A stretch of DNA of 64,000 nt. It comes from an uncultured bacterium. GTDB lineage: Bacteria; Planctomycetota; UBA1135; GCA-002686595. The first letter of the stretch is position 1, and each line of letters starts with the position of its first letter. Shown here one piece after another: positions 45,767 through 54,973 of this stretch. The stretch is taken from assembly GCA_902826945.1 (NCBI GenBank), contig CADEGS010000002.1, positions 52,475 to 116,474 on the forward strand. The letters are read 5' to 3'. Made by a program: the position numbers and the translations under genes. The notes under the pieces were generated by a model. The model had not been told where the DNA came from and searched no databases. It saw nothing but the letters and a program-made list of their open reading frames with translations.

Positions 45767-47743
45767 ATGCGCGCTCCGCTCCCCCGCACGGTCCTCGCCC
45801 TGGCCCTGGCGGCCTCGCTCCTGGCCGCCCGCGCGCGCGCGGGAGAAGCCGACGGCGAGCCGCCCACCTTCGCGCGCGACGTCGCCCCGATCGTCTGGCA
45901 GCGCTGCGCCGCGTGCCACCGCGCGGGCACCTCGGCGCCGTTCCCCCTGACGAGCTACGAGGACGTGCGGCGGCGCGCGAAGCAGATCGCCGTCGTCACG
46001 CGCACCGGCATCATGCCGCCCTGGCTGCCCGCGCCCGGCTTGCTGCCGCTGCGCGACGAGCGCCGGCTGTCGGCCGCGGAGCGCGACACGCTCGCGCGCT
46101 GGGCCGAGGCGGGCGCGCCGCTCGGCGATGCGCAGGCCGTGCCGCCGCTGCCCGACTGGCCGCAGGGCTGGCAGCTCGGCGAGCCCGACCTGGTCGTCCA
46201 GTTCCCGGCCGAGGGCGCGTTCGAGCTCGCCCCCGACGGGCCCGACCGGTTCCGCAACCTGGTCGTCCCCGTGCCGCTCGAGCGCGCGCGCTGGGTGCGC
46301 GCCTTCGAGCTGCGCCCCGAGGGCTCGGCCGCGATCCACCACGCGCGCCTGCAGCTCGACCGCACCGACTCGTGCCGGCGGCTCGATGCGAACGATCCCC
46401 TGCCCGGCTTCTCGGGCATGGGCATGGGCGCCTCCGCGCCGCCCGACGGGCAGCCGCTGGGCTGGACGCCGGGCAAGGCGGCGCGCTTCGCGCCCGAGGG
46501 CACCGCCTGGGAGCTCGTGCCCGGAGGCGACCTCGTGCTGCAGCTCCACCTGACGCCGACGGGCAAGCCGGAGGCCGTGCGCCCGCGCGTCGGCCTGTAC
46601 TTCGCCGACGCGCCGCCGGAGCGCGAGCTGCTCTCCGTGCTGCTCTTCTCGGAGGACATCTTCGTGCCGGCGGGCGCGAAGGGCGTGCGCGTCGAGGACG
46701 AGATCGTGCTCAGCGCGCCCGCGCAGCTGCTCGCGATCTACCCGCACGCGCACTACCTCGGCAAGAGCGTCGCGCTGACCGTCGAGCAGGGCGGCCGCGT
46801 CGAGGACCTCTTCGCCATCGAGGACTGGGACTTCGACTGGCAGGACGAGTACCAGCTCGCGACGCCGCTGCGCCTCGAGGCCGGCGCGCGCCTGCGCATG
46901 ACCTGGACCTTCGACAACTCGGCCGACAACCCGCGCAACCCGCACGACCCGCCGCGCCCGGTGCGCTACGGGCTCGAGTCCTCGGACGAGATGGCGACGC
47001 TCTCGCTGACGTTCCTGCCCTCGAACGAGCGCGGGCTCGGCGAGCTGCGCGTGATGAACGCCGAGCACGCGCTGGCGCGCCGGCCGCAGGATCCGGAGCT
47101 CGCGAGCGCGCTCGGGATGGCGCTGCTCGAGGCGGGCCGCGACGAGGAGGCCGAGCGCCTGCTGGGCGGCACGCTGGCGCGCTCGGGCACGGCCGTCTCG
47201 TGGACCAACCTCGGCCTGGCGCGCATGCGGCGCGGCCAGTCGGAGCAGGCGGCACAGGCCTTCGAGCGCGCGCTCGCGATCGACGACCGCTACGCGCCGG
47301 CGAACCTCCAGTACGGCCGCGCGCTGGTCGCCCTCGGGCACTCGAAGAAGGCGCTCAACCACTACAAGGCCGCGCTCGAGCGCCGCTCCGACATGAGCGA
47401 CGTGCGCGCCGACTGGGCCAGCCTGCTGGCGCTGACCGGCCGCACGGGCTCGGCCATCCGCCAGTTCGAGCTCGTGCTCGAGGCCGAGCCCGACAACGCC
47501 GGCGTGCACAACAACCTCGCGAACGCGCTGGCCGCCAGCGGACGCGACGAGGACGCGATCGGGCACTATCGCCGCGCCATCGCGCTGCGCCCCGACCTCT
47601 TCGACGCGCAGCTCAACCTGGGCCGGACGCTGCTCGACCTGGGGCGCGCGTCCGAGGCGCTCGAGCCGCTGCGCGCCGCGCAGCGGCTGCGCCCGGACGA
47701 CGCGTCGGCGCAGGCCGAGCTGCGGCGGGCGAGCGGACGCTGA
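45767..47743 (+). CDS. Cytochrome c / copper monooxygenase-like / TPR fusion protein
   Basis: A 658-residue exported protein. Signal peptide about 1-25. A cytochrome c haem motif CAACH (Cys47, Cys50, His51) sits in a planctomycete-type module with TGIMPPW. Residues ~150-420 resemble copper type II, ascorbate-dependent monooxygenases (PHM/DBH): the first copper site candidates are His191-His192 (AIHHARL) and His261 (VLQLHLTPTG), and the second is PHAHYLGK (His327, His329). WTFDNSADNPRNP is a frequent block in these bacterial proteins. From about 430 to the end there are five or six TPR units. Electron transfer from haem to copper is a reasonable inference; substrate unknown. Confidence 0.8.
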   Translation: MRAPLPRTVLALALAASLLAARARAGEADGEPPTFARDVAPIVWQRCAACHRAGTSAPFPLTSYEDVRRRAKQIAVVTRTGIMPPWLPAPGLLPLRDERRLSAAERDTLARWAEAGAPLGDAQAVPPLPDWPQGWQLGEPDLVVQFPAEGAFELAPDGPDRFRNLVVPVPLERARWVRAFELRPEGSAAIHHARLQLDRTDSCRRLDANDPLPGFSGMGMGASAPPDGQPLGWTPGKAARFAPEGTAWELVPGGDLVLQLHLTPTGKPEAVRPRVGLYFADAPPERELLSVLLFSEDIFVPAGAKGVRVEDEIVLSAPAQLLAIYPHAHYLGKSVALTVEQGGRVEDLFAIEDWDFDWQDEYQLATPLRLEAGARLRMTWTFDNSADNPRNPHDPPRPVRYGLESSDEMATLSLTFLPSNERGLGELRVMNAEHALARRPQDPELASALGMALLEAGRDEEAERLLGGTLARSGTAVSWTNLGLARMRRGQSEQAAQAFERALAIDDRYAPANLQYGRALVALGHSKKALNHYKAALERRSDMSDVRADWASLLALTGRTGSAIRQFELVLEAEPDNAGVHNNLANALAASGRDEDAIGHYRRAIALRPDLFDAQLNLGRTLLDLGRASEALEPLRAAQRLRPDDASAQAELRRASGR

Positions 47744-47762
47744 CGCGCGCGGGCGAGGGCGC

Positions 47763-48476
47763 TCAGCGCGTCGCGCGCGGCGTGCAGCGGAAGGACGTGA
47801 CCTCGCGCACGACGTTGCGCGACTCGCCTTCGTGCTGGACGACGGTCTCGCTGCGCGCCACGGCGCCCGGGACCTCGAGCGTCAGCCACTGGCGCGTCTG
47901 CAGGCTCGCCCCGGCCGCCTTGCCGCTGCCCTCGTAGCGCGCGGCCTTCCGCTTGCGGCCGGCGACCCTCACGAAGGCTTCGGGCTCGACCAGCGCGAGC
48001 TCGAAGCCGCCCGCCTGCGACGCCATGCGCATGCGCAGCGGCAGGTCGAAGCCGGGCGCGGTCCACGAGCGGCACACGAAGGCCTGGTCGCCCTGGCGGA
48101 AGCTCCCCTCCCACACCTCGCACGCGTGCTCCTGCGCGCCGACGCGCAGCGTCTCGTCGCCGACGCGCCGCGCGTCGGGCATCGCGTACGCGTAGCCGCC
48201 GAAGCCCCAGTCCAGGTGCTGCGCCGAGGGCTGCCCGCTCGGCTGGCCGTCCTGCACGAGGGTGGCCGTGAGGTCGTAGCCGTCCGGCGTGAAGCGCACG
48301 AGCTGGCTGCGCTCGACCAGCTCGCCCTCGACGCCGGTCGTGGCGGTGCGCGTCTCGACCCACGCGCCCGGCTGCCAGCGGCCCCAGGGATGGCACAGCT
48401 CCGGCGCCGGGCGGCCGGCGCCGGGAGCGAGGAGCGGCAGCAGGGCGAGCAGGACGGTCTTCCTCTTCCTCTTCAT
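47763..48476 (-). CDS. Exported protein of unknown function
   Basis: A 237-residue protein with a basic signal peptide (MKRKRKTVLLALLPLLAPGAG) and a beta-rich mature part with three or four cysteines (PELCHPWGRW, HACEVWEGSF, FVCRSWTAPGF, SFRCTPRATR). The start is taken at 48476, where a GGAGG sequence lies about nine bases upstream; the open frame continues upstream as low-complexity, non-protein-like sequence. It converges with the cytochrome/TPR gene, 19 bases apart. Not recognised; perhaps folds like small periplasmic lipid- or metal-response proteins. Confidence 0.6.
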   Translation of the reverse strand: MKRKRKTVLLALLPLLAPGAGRPAPELCHPWGRWQPGAWVETRTATTGVEGELVERSQLVRFTPDGYDLTATLVQDGQPSGQPSAQHLDWGFGGYAYAMPDARRVGDETLRVGAQEHACEVWEGSFRQGDQAFVCRSWTAPGFDLPLRMRMASQAGGFELALVEPEAFVRVAGRKRKAARYEGSGKAAGASLQTRQWLTLEVPGAVARSETVVQHEGESRNVVREVTSFRCTPRATR

Positions 48477-48659
48477 GGGGGTGGCCTCCGCCGGGCTCGA
48501 TCGGCGGCGGGAGGGACGGCTCTGGAGTCGGGGGGTGGCGGGCTGGCGGGGGGCGTGCGGCAGGGCTCCGGCAGCCCCGGAGCGCCGCTCCCATCCCCAG
48601 CCCCCACCCACCCCGGGGAGACGGACGGCGGGGGCGGCGGTTGCGGGGTGGCGCGATTT

Positions 48660-48676
48660 TAGGCTTCTGTTAGGTT
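48660..48676 (+). promoter_or_regulatory. dnaE2 promoter region with two TAGGYT boxes
   Basis: TAGGCT at 48660-48665 and TAGGTT at 48671-48676 in a short AT-rich patch. The ten bases TTCTGTTAGG (48665-48674) are identical to those at the dinB promoter. The ATG is at 48704, preceded by GGGGGGAGG. The rest of the divergent intergenic region 48477-48659 is low-complexity GC with one short stem and nothing recognised. Confidence 0.45.
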
Positions 48677-48703
48677 TTGGCACTGCCCCCGGGGGGGAGG
48701 CGC

Positions 48704-51700
48704 ATGTACGTCCCCCTCCGCACCCACGGCTGGCACTCGCTGCTCACCGGCGTCGATCCCCCCGAGGCGCTGCTCGAGCGCGCGGGCGAGCTCGGCCTCC
48801 CCGCGCTCGCGCTGACCGACGTCGACACGCTCGCGGGCTCGACGCACTTCCTGCGCGCGGCCGAGCGGCTGGGCGGGCCGCGGCCGATCCTGGGGGCGGA
48901 GCTGAGCGACCCGGCCGGGCGGCCGGGGCGCGTGGTGGCGCTGGTGCGCGACGAGCGCGGCTACGCGAGCCTGTGCCGGCTCGTCTCGGCGCGCGCGCTG
49001 GGCGACGACCCCGGCGCCGAGGGCGCGCGGCTGGAGGGCCCCGAGGCGTTCGACCTGGCGCTGGCGGCGGCGCGCTTCCAGGAAGGGCTGACGCTCTGCG
49101 TCGATCACCCCTGGCTCGCCTTCGCGCTCGCGGAGCGCGTGCCGAGGGAGCGCCTGCTCGTCGCGGTCTCGCCCGCGGCGCTCGCGCGGCGCGCGGCGGC
49201 GCGCGACGCGCGGCGCGCGCGGCCGACGCACGCGCCGCCGCCGCCCGAGGGCGAGCGCACGCCCGCCACGCCCGGCGCGGCGCCCAAGGTGCCGCCGCCC
49301 GCGCGCGCCGCGGCAGCGGGCGAGCTGGTTGCGACGGCGCGCGCGCTCGGGCTCGCGACGCTGGCGGTGCCCGACGTGTACTGCGCGCGCGCCGAGGGGT
49401 ACGCGCACCACGTGCTGCGCGCGGCGATCAAGTGGAACGCGCTCGCCTGCGCGCTGCCCGCGCGCTGGGTGGCCGAGCGGCCGGCGCACCTGCCGTCGGC
49501 GCGCGAGATGCAGGCGGCGTACGCGGACCTGCCCGACGCGCCGGGTCCCTTCGAGGGCGGAGCGGGCGGCGTGCCCGGCGCGCTCGCGCGCACGCTCGCG
49601 GTCGCCGACGCGTGCCGCCACGTGCCGCCGCTCGGGCGCGTGCTCTTCCCCGCGGTCGAGCTCGAGCCGGGCGAGACGCCCTACGGGTCGCTCTGCCGCC
49701 TGGCGTTCGACGGCGTGCAGCGGCGCTTCCGCCCGCTGCGGCCGGAGGTCGTGCGCCGGCTCGACCACGAGCTCTCCGCGATCGAGTCGCTCGGCTACGC
49801 GCCCTACTTCCTGCTCGTGCGCCGCATCGCCGACTTCGCGCGCGCGCGCGGCATCCCCTGCGTCGGGCGCGGCTCGGCGGCGGACAGCCTGGTCGCCTAC
49901 GCGCTCGGGCTGACCGACGCGGACCCGATCCGCTACCGCCTGCCGTTCGAGCGCTTCCTGAACCCCGCGCGCAAGGACCGCCCCGACATCGACCTCGACT
50001 TCTGCTGGCGCCGGCGCGACGAGGTGCTCGAGCACGTGCTCGCGAGCTTCGGCGCGCACCGCACGGCGATGATCGCCACGCTGAACCACTGCGGGCTGCG
50101 CGCGGCCTTCCGCGAGGCGGCGCTGGCGCAGGGCGTCCCGCCGCCCGAGGCGAGCCGCTGGTCGCGCCGGCTGCCCTGGATCGGCCCGGGCAGCGCGGGC
50201 GGCGAGTCCGGCGAGGCGGGCGGCGAGCCGCTCTCCCCCGAGGGCGAGGACGGCGGCGGCGCGCAGGACGACGAGGCGCGCGACGACGCGGGCGAGGGCG
50301 GCGAGCCCGCGCCGCTCGTCGCGCTCTCCGCGCGCTGGCGCGCGAACCCGGTCGCGCGCGCGCTGGCCGCCACGCCGGAGTGCCGCGCCTTCCCCTTCGA
50401 CGACGCGCGCTGGGCGAGCGTGCTCGAGGGCGCCGCCGCGCTCTACGACGCGCCGCGCCACCTCGGCCTGCACCCCGGCGGCGTGGTCGTCGCGCCGGGC
50501 GCGCTGACCGAGTTCGTCTCGTGCCAGCGCGCGAGCAAGGGCGTCCTGATGACGCAGCTCGACAAGGACGGCGTCGAGGCCATCGGGCTGGTGAAGATGG
50601 ACCTGCTCGGCAACCGCGCGCTGACCGTCGTCGACGACTGCGTGCGCCTGCTCGCCGAGCGCGGCGTCGCCGTGGATCCGCAGGCGCTGCCCGAGGACGA
50701 CCCCGACACCGCGCGGCGGCTGGTGCGCGGCCAGACGCTGGGCTGCTCGCAGGTCGAGTCGCCCGGCATGCGCCACCTGCTCGAGCAGACCGGCGCGCGC
50801 ACGACCGACGACGTGATCCAGGCCATCGCGCTGATCCGTCCCGGGCCGGCCGGCTCGGGCATGAAGGACGCCTACGTGCGCCGCTTCCGCGGCGTCGAGG
50901 CGCCCGAGCCGCCGCACCCGCGCCTGCGCGAGCTCCTGTGGGAGACGCACGGCGTGATGCTCTACCAGGAGGACGTGATGCAGGCGGTCGTGCTCCTGGC
51001 GGGCATGAGCCTGGCCGAGGCGGACGAGCTGCGCCGCGCGCTCGCCAAGCGCCGCTCGCGCACGCTGGCGCGCCTGCGCGCGCGCTTCCTCGAGGGCTGC
51101 GCGCGCGAGGGCGTGGGCGCCGAGGACGCGGCGCGCGTGTGGCGCACGATCCAGGGCTTCGCCTCCTTCGGCTTCTGCAAGGCGCACGCGGTGACCTACG
51201 GGCGGCTCGCCTACCGCACCGTGTGGCTCAAGACGCACCACCCCGCCGCCTACCTGACCGCCTTCCTGAACAGCGAGACGGGCTACTACGCGACGCGCGT
51301 GTACGTCGAGGAGGCGCGCCGCATGGGGGTCGCGATCCTGCCGCCCGACGTGAACAGGAGCCTCTCCGGCTTCCGCCTGGAGGACGGCCGGCGCGCGGGC
51401 GAGCCGGCCGCCATCCGCGTCGGGCTGGCGCGCGTCAAGGGGCTCTCGCAGGAGACGCTCGAGCGCCTGCTGCGCGAGCGCGAGGAGCGCGGGCCGTTCC
51501 TCTCGCTGCCCGACTTCCTCGAGCGCACGCGCGCGCACGCCGACGAGGCCGAGCACCTGGTCCTGTGCGGCGCCTTCGACGCGTTCGACCGCACGCGGCC
51601 GGAGATGCTGTGGCGGCTGCACCTCCTGCGCGCGGCGCCGCGCCGCGCGCCGCGGCCGCGCGCGGGCGAGGCCGCGCTCGACCAGGGCCTGCTCGACGCC

Positions 51701-52291
51701 TGCCGGCTCTCGCCCGAAGAGCGCCAGCGGCGCAACGCGCACGAGGCGGCGCGCGCGGTCGGCTGGTCGGGCCGCGGCTTCGGCGTCGGCGCGCTGCCGC
51801 TCGCGCCCGGCGAGAGCGCGTCGCTCTTCCCCGAGCCGCCGACGCCGGCGCTGGCGCTGCCGGCGCTCTCCGACCTCGACGCGACGACGCGCGGGCGGCT
51901 CGAGCTCGAGCTGCTCGGCCTGGGCGTCAGCGCGCACCCCACCGCGCTCTTCCCGGCGCCGGCCGACGCGCGCCTGGCGCGCGCGCGCGACGCGGGCCAT
52001 CCGCCGCGCCCGCCGCCCGAGGTCCCGTGCCTGGAGCTCGCGCGCTGGCGCGAGCGGCGCGTGACGCTGCGCGGCTGGCGCGCGGCGTCGCGCCGCGTGC
52101 GCACGCGCGACGGGCGCTGGATGCGCTTCCTGACGCTCGAGGACGAGAGCGGCATCGCCGAGGCGGTGCTGTTCCCCGACGTCTACGAGCGCGACGGGCA
52201 GCTCCTGGCCGAGGAGGGCACGCTGGTCGTCTCGGGCCGCGTCGAGGACCGGCTCGGCGCGTGCGCGCTGCACGTCGAGCGCGTCTGGTGA
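48704..52291 (+). CDS. dnaE2: Error-prone DNA polymerase III alpha (DnaE2/ImuC)
   Basis: A 1195-residue C-family polymerase. The palm acidic motif PDIDLDF is at residues 427-433, with GRGSAADSLVAYALGLT and SLGYAPYFLLVRR before it and FASFGFCKAHAVTYG after it. The C-terminal OB fold (RWMRFLTLEDESGIAEAVLF) and lack of a clamp-binding tail fit DnaE2 rather than the replicative DnaE1. The N-terminal PHP region (LRTHGWHSLLTGV) has lost the canonical HxH metal motif. An acidic low-complexity insert (about 500-540) interrupts the palm. Start ATG at 48704 follows GGGGGGAGG. imuA/imuB are not in this window; dinB at 18 kb shares its promoter decamer. Confidence 0.9.
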   Translation: MYVPLRTHGWHSLLTGVDPPEALLERAGELGLPALALTDVDTLAGSTHFLRAAERLGGPRPILGAELSDPAGRPGRVVALVRDERGYASLCRLVSARALGDDPGAEGARLEGPEAFDLALAAARFQEGLTLCVDHPWLAFALAERVPRERLLVAVSPAALARRAAARDARRARPTHAPPPPEGERTPATPGAAPKVPPPARAAAAGELVATARALGLATLAVPDVYCARAEGYAHHVLRAAIKWNALACALPARWVAERPAHLPSAREMQAAYADLPDAPGPFEGGAGGVPGALARTLAVADACRHVPPLGRVLFPAVELEPGETPYGSLCRLAFDGVQRRFRPLRPEVVRRLDHELSAIESLGYAPYFLLVRRIADFARARGIPCVGRGSAADSLVAYALGLTDADPIRYRLPFERFLNPARKDRPDIDLDFCWRRRDEVLEHVLASFGAHRTAMIATLNHCGLRAAFREAALAQGVPPPEASRWSRRLPWIGPGSAGGESGEAGGEPLSPEGEDGGGAQDDEARDDAGEGGEPAPLVALSARWRANPVARALAATPECRAFPFDDARWASVLEGAAALYDAPRHLGLHPGGVVVAPGALTEFVSCQRASKGVLMTQLDKDGVEAIGLVKMDLLGNRALTVVDDCVRLLAERGVAVDPQALPEDDPDTARRLVRGQTLGCSQVESPGMRHLLEQTGARTTDDVIQAIALIRPGPAGSGMKDAYVRRFRGVEAPEPPHPRLRELLWETHGVMLYQEDVMQAVVLLAGMSLAEADELRRALAKRRSRTLARLRARFLEGCAREGVGAEDAARVWRTIQGFASFGFCKAHAVTYGRLAYRTVWLKTHHPAAYLTAFLNSETGYYATRVYVEEARRMGVAILPPDVNRSLSGFRLEDGRRAGEPAAIRVGLARVKGLSQETLERLLREREERGPFLSLPDFLERTRAHADEAEHLVLCGAFDAFDRTRPEMLWRLHLLRAAPRRAPRPRAGEAALDQGLLDACRLSPEERQRRNAHEAARAVGWSGRGFGVGALPLAPGESASLFPEPPTPALALPALSDLDATTRGRLELELLGLGVSAHPTALFPAPADARLARARDAGHPPRPPPEVPCLELARWRERRVTLRGWRAASRRVRTRDGRWMRFLTLEDESGIAEAVLFPDVYERDGQLLAEEGTLVVSGRVEDRLGACALHVERVW

Positions 52292-52340
52292 GCGCCCGAG
52301 GAAGGACCCTGCGGGGTTCGAGCGCCCCGCGCGCCCGGCG

Positions 52341-53054
52341 CTACTCCTCGCGGTAGCGCTGGCTGACGTTCTCGCGGCCCATCTCGCGCAGCCGGTCGGA
52401 GGACTTCTTCAGGCCCAGGTTGTGGGCCTTCGAGACGACGCTCTTCACGGTGCGGTCGAGCTCGCGCGCGATCTCCAGGTTGGGGCGCAACGGGTAGTCG
52501 CGCACCAGGAGCTCGATCTCCTCGGCGCCCCAGCGCGGCATGCGCGTCGAGGCCTCGCCGCGCAGCTTGCGCACGAAGGCCTTGTCCTTGGCCAGCGCGT
52601 GGCGCTCGGCCTGGCGGTGCACCTCCTCCACGCTGCGCCCGAAGATCAGCGAGAGGTCCTCGTCGGTGCGCGTGCCGTACAGGCGCTTGAACTCGGCCAC
52701 CTCCTCGCGCGTCCAGCCGTGCTCGATGCGCACGCGGCCCAGCTCGCGGATGCGCAGCTCGACCTCCTCCTGCGGACGGCCGAGGATGCGCGCGATCTTG
52801 CTCGGCGGCGAGGCGCCGAGGAAGCGCTTGAGGCTCTGCGCCTCGCCGGCCGTCCAGGGGCCGGTCTTGATCGCGCGCGGCAGGAGCTTCTCGGCCATGC
52901 GCCGCACGCTGGCGATCGGGCGGTTGAGCTCGCGGGCGATGACGCGGTCGTCCTTGAGGCCGTAGACCTCGCGCAGACGCGCCTGCTCGGCCTGCGACCA
53001 GCGCCCACGCCGGGGCGTCGCGGCCCGTCCCCCTCCCGCTTTGCTCCTAGGCAC
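52341..53054 (-). CDS. Four-repeat Myb/SANT-like DNA-binding protein
   Basis: A 237-residue protein made of four tandem helical units, each opening with a conserved Trp and acidic residues: WSQAEQARLREVYG (about 18), WTAGEAQSLKRFLG (about 69), WTREEVAEFKRLYG (about 115) and WGAEEIELLVRDYP (about 177). Each continues with an IARELNR/IARILGR/LSLIFGR/IARELDR helix and a basic recognition helix. This is the Myb/SANT-like three-helix layout. A basic N-terminus (VPRSKAGGGRAATPRRGR) may add DNA contacts. The GTG start at 53054 has a GGGAGGGACAGG ribosome-binding sequence. Likely a transcriptional or nucleoid regulator; target unknown. Confidence 0.75.
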   Translation of the reverse strand: MPRSKAGGGRAATPRRGRWSQAEQARLREVYGLKDDRVIARELNRPIASVRRMAEKLLPRAIKTGPWTAGEAQSLKRFLGASPPSKIARILGRPQEEVELRIRELGRVRIEHGWTREEVAEFKRLYGTRTDEDLSLIFGRSVEEVHRQAERHALAKDKAFVRKLRGEASTRMPRWGAEEIELLVRDYPLRPNLEIARELDRTVKSVVSKAHNLGLKKSSDRLREMGRENVSQRYREE

Positions 53055-53158
53055 CCTGTCCCTCCCTGCTGCCCGAGTCGATGACCTGAACGCTCCCCGG
53101 CGGGTCGGCAAGTGGTGGCGGAACGTGATCGCGAGGTCGTGGCCGCCGAGGTTGCGCG

Positions 53159-53164
53159 ATTGTA
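53159..53164 (-). promoter_or_regulatory. -10 box TACAAT for the Myb/SANT-like gene
   Basis: Minus-strand TACAAT with TTCCAC 17 bases upstream as a possible -35. The leader to the GTG at 53054 would be about 100 bases. This is one of the best matches to a vegetative promoter in the window. Confidence 0.5.
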
Positions 53165-53212
53165 GCGTCGGCCCGGGGGGGGTGGAAGCGGACCGCGCGC
53201 ATGAGAATGCCT

Positions 53213-54973
53213 TCAGGCCCGCTCCCGGACCTCGCCCGTCGCGTAGAGCGCGCTGCGCAACGCGTCGAGCACGGCGTGCACGCCGCTCGCGGTGCGCTCG
53301 CGCAGCGCGCGCTCGACGAGGCTTCGCGCCTCCGCGAGCGGCGTGCGACGGATCGCGTACTTGATCTCGGGGATGAACTGCGGCGCGACGCTGATCGAGT
53401 CGTAGCCCATGCCCAGGAGCAGGATCGCGACGGCCGGGTCGGCGGCGGCGTCGCCGCACACCGCGGCCGCGCGGCCGTGCGCGCGGGCCGCCTCGGCCAC
53501 CCGCACCAGCGCCGCCAGCACGGCGGGATGCTGGGGGTCGTAGAGCTGCGAGACCCACGAGTTGTCGCGGTCGACGGCCAGCAGGTACTGCACGAGGTCG
53601 TTCGTGCCGACGCTCAGGAAGTCGACCATCTCCGCCATGCGGTCGGCCAGCAGCAGGGTCGATGGCACCTCGACCATCGAGCCCACGGGCACGTCCTCGC
53701 GCGTGGCGTAGCCCTGCGACTCGAGCTCCTCGCGCACCTCGTCGAAGATGGCGTGCAGCTCCTCGATCTCGTCCAGGGACGAGATCATCGGCACCAGGAT
53801 GCGCAGCTCGCCGAACACGCTGGCGCGCAGGAGCGCGCGCAGCTGCACGCGCAAGAGGTCGCGCCACTGCAGCGTGATGCGGATGCCGCGCCAGCCCAGC
53901 GCCGGGTTCGTCTCGGGCGGCGTGTGGAAGTACGGGAGCGGCTTGTCCCCGCCGATGTCGAGCAGCCGGATCGTCGTCGGGCGCGGCGCCATGCGCTCGA
54001 GCACCAGCCGGTAGAGGCGGTACTGCTCCTCCTCCGAGGGGAAGGCCTTCTTCTCCATGAAGAGGAACTCGGTGCGGAAGAGCCCCACGCCGTCCGAGTG
54101 CGACAGGTCGAACGTGTCGAGGTCGAGCACGCTCTCGATGTTCACGTCCACCAGGAGCTTTGCGCCGTCGGGGGTCGTCGCCGGGCGGCCGGCCTCGCGC
54201 CGCAGCTCGGCCTGGCGCCCGACCAGGACGCGCTGGCGCTCGACGAACTGCTCGACCTGCGCCTGCGACGGCTCCAGCGTCAAGAGGCCGTGGTCGCCGT
54301 CCACCAGCACCCGCATGCCCTGCTCGAGGCGCGCCAGCAGGTTCGGCAGGCCGACCACGCACGGCACCCCGAGCGAGCGCACGAGCACCGCCCCGTGCGA
54401 GAAGCGCCCGCCCTTCTCCGCCACGACGCCGAGCACCAGGTGGCGCTCGAGCCAGGTCACGATCTTGGGCGTGAGCTCGGCCGCCGCGACGACCACGGGC
54501 TCGCTCGCTTGCGCCAGCTCCTGGCGGTCGCGCTCGAGCAGCGCGTCGAGCACGAAGCGCCAGGGATCGGTCACGTCCGAGGCGAAGCCGCGCACGCTGT
54601 TGCCCTCGAGCCCGCCCATGGTGGTCTCGAAGCGATCGATCAGGCGCTGCACCGCCGCCTCGGCGTTGATGCGCAGCTCCGAGATCGTCTTCTCGACGTC
54701 GCGCATCGCGCTCGGGTCCTGGAGGATCATGCGGTGGACGGCGAAGATCTCGGCGTCCTTCTCGCTGGCCGACTCGGCCACGAACTCCTGGCGCCGGCGC
54801 AGGCGCTCGGAGGCGACGTTCAGGGCCGCCGCCAGCCGGCCGATCTCGAGCGGCACGTCCTCGCGGCCCACCGTCCAGGCCGGGACGTCCGAGGGGCCGG
54901 CGTGCACGACGTGCACCGCTCCGACGGCGAGGCCGGGCGAGACCGCCGTGCCCTGCAGGGGTCGTGCGTCCAT
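53213..54973 (-). CDS. ptsI: Phosphoenolpyruvate-protein phosphotransferase (enzyme I of PTS)
   Basis: A 586-residue enzyme I. The phospho-histidine motif is GGRFSHGAVLVRSLGVPCVV (usually GGRTSHAAI), the PEP-binding GVGLFRTEFLFM and DIGGDKPLPYF are intact, and the catalytic cysteine is in AAAVCGDAAADPA. It takes phosphate from PEP and passes it to HPr. No ptsH or sugar-specific component is seen within the window, so it may work with distant HPr in a regulatory rather than sugar-uptake role. It diverges from the coiled-coil membrane protein gene; the 236-base intergenic region 54974-55209 has no convincing promoter. Confidence 0.9.
   Translation of the reverse strand: MDARPLQGTAVSPGLAVGAVHVVHAGPSDVPAWTVGREDVPLEIGRLAAALNVASERLRRRQEFVAESASEKDAEIFAVHRMILQDPSAMRDVEKTISELRINAEAAVQRLIDRFETTMGGLEGNSVRGFASDVTDPWRFVLDALLERDRQELAQASEPVVVAAAELTPKIVTWLERHLVLGVVAEKGGRFSHGAVLVRSLGVPCVVGLPNLLARLEQGMRVLVDGDHGLLTLEPSQAQVEQFVERQRVLVGRQAELRREAGRPATTPDGAKLLVDVNIESVLDLDTFDLSHSDGVGLFRTEFLFMEKKAFPSEEEQYRLYRLVLERMAPRPTTIRLLDIGGDKPLPYFHTPPETNPALGWRGIRITLQWRDLLRVQLRALLRASVFGELRILVPMISSLDEIEELHAIFDEVREELESQGYATREDVPVGSMVEVPSTLLLADRMAEMVDFLSVGTNDLVQYLLAVDRDNSWVSQLYDPQHPAVLAALVRVAEAARAHGRAAAVCGDAAADPAVAILLLGMGYDSISVAPQFIPEIKYAIRRTPLAEARSLVERALRERTASGVHAVLDALRSALYATGEVRERA

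Noticed and set aside
48677..48703. TTG at 48677 as dnaE2 start
   Set aside because: It lies within the promoter patch; the ATG at 48704 has a strong purine-rich site in front and matches the family N-terminus.
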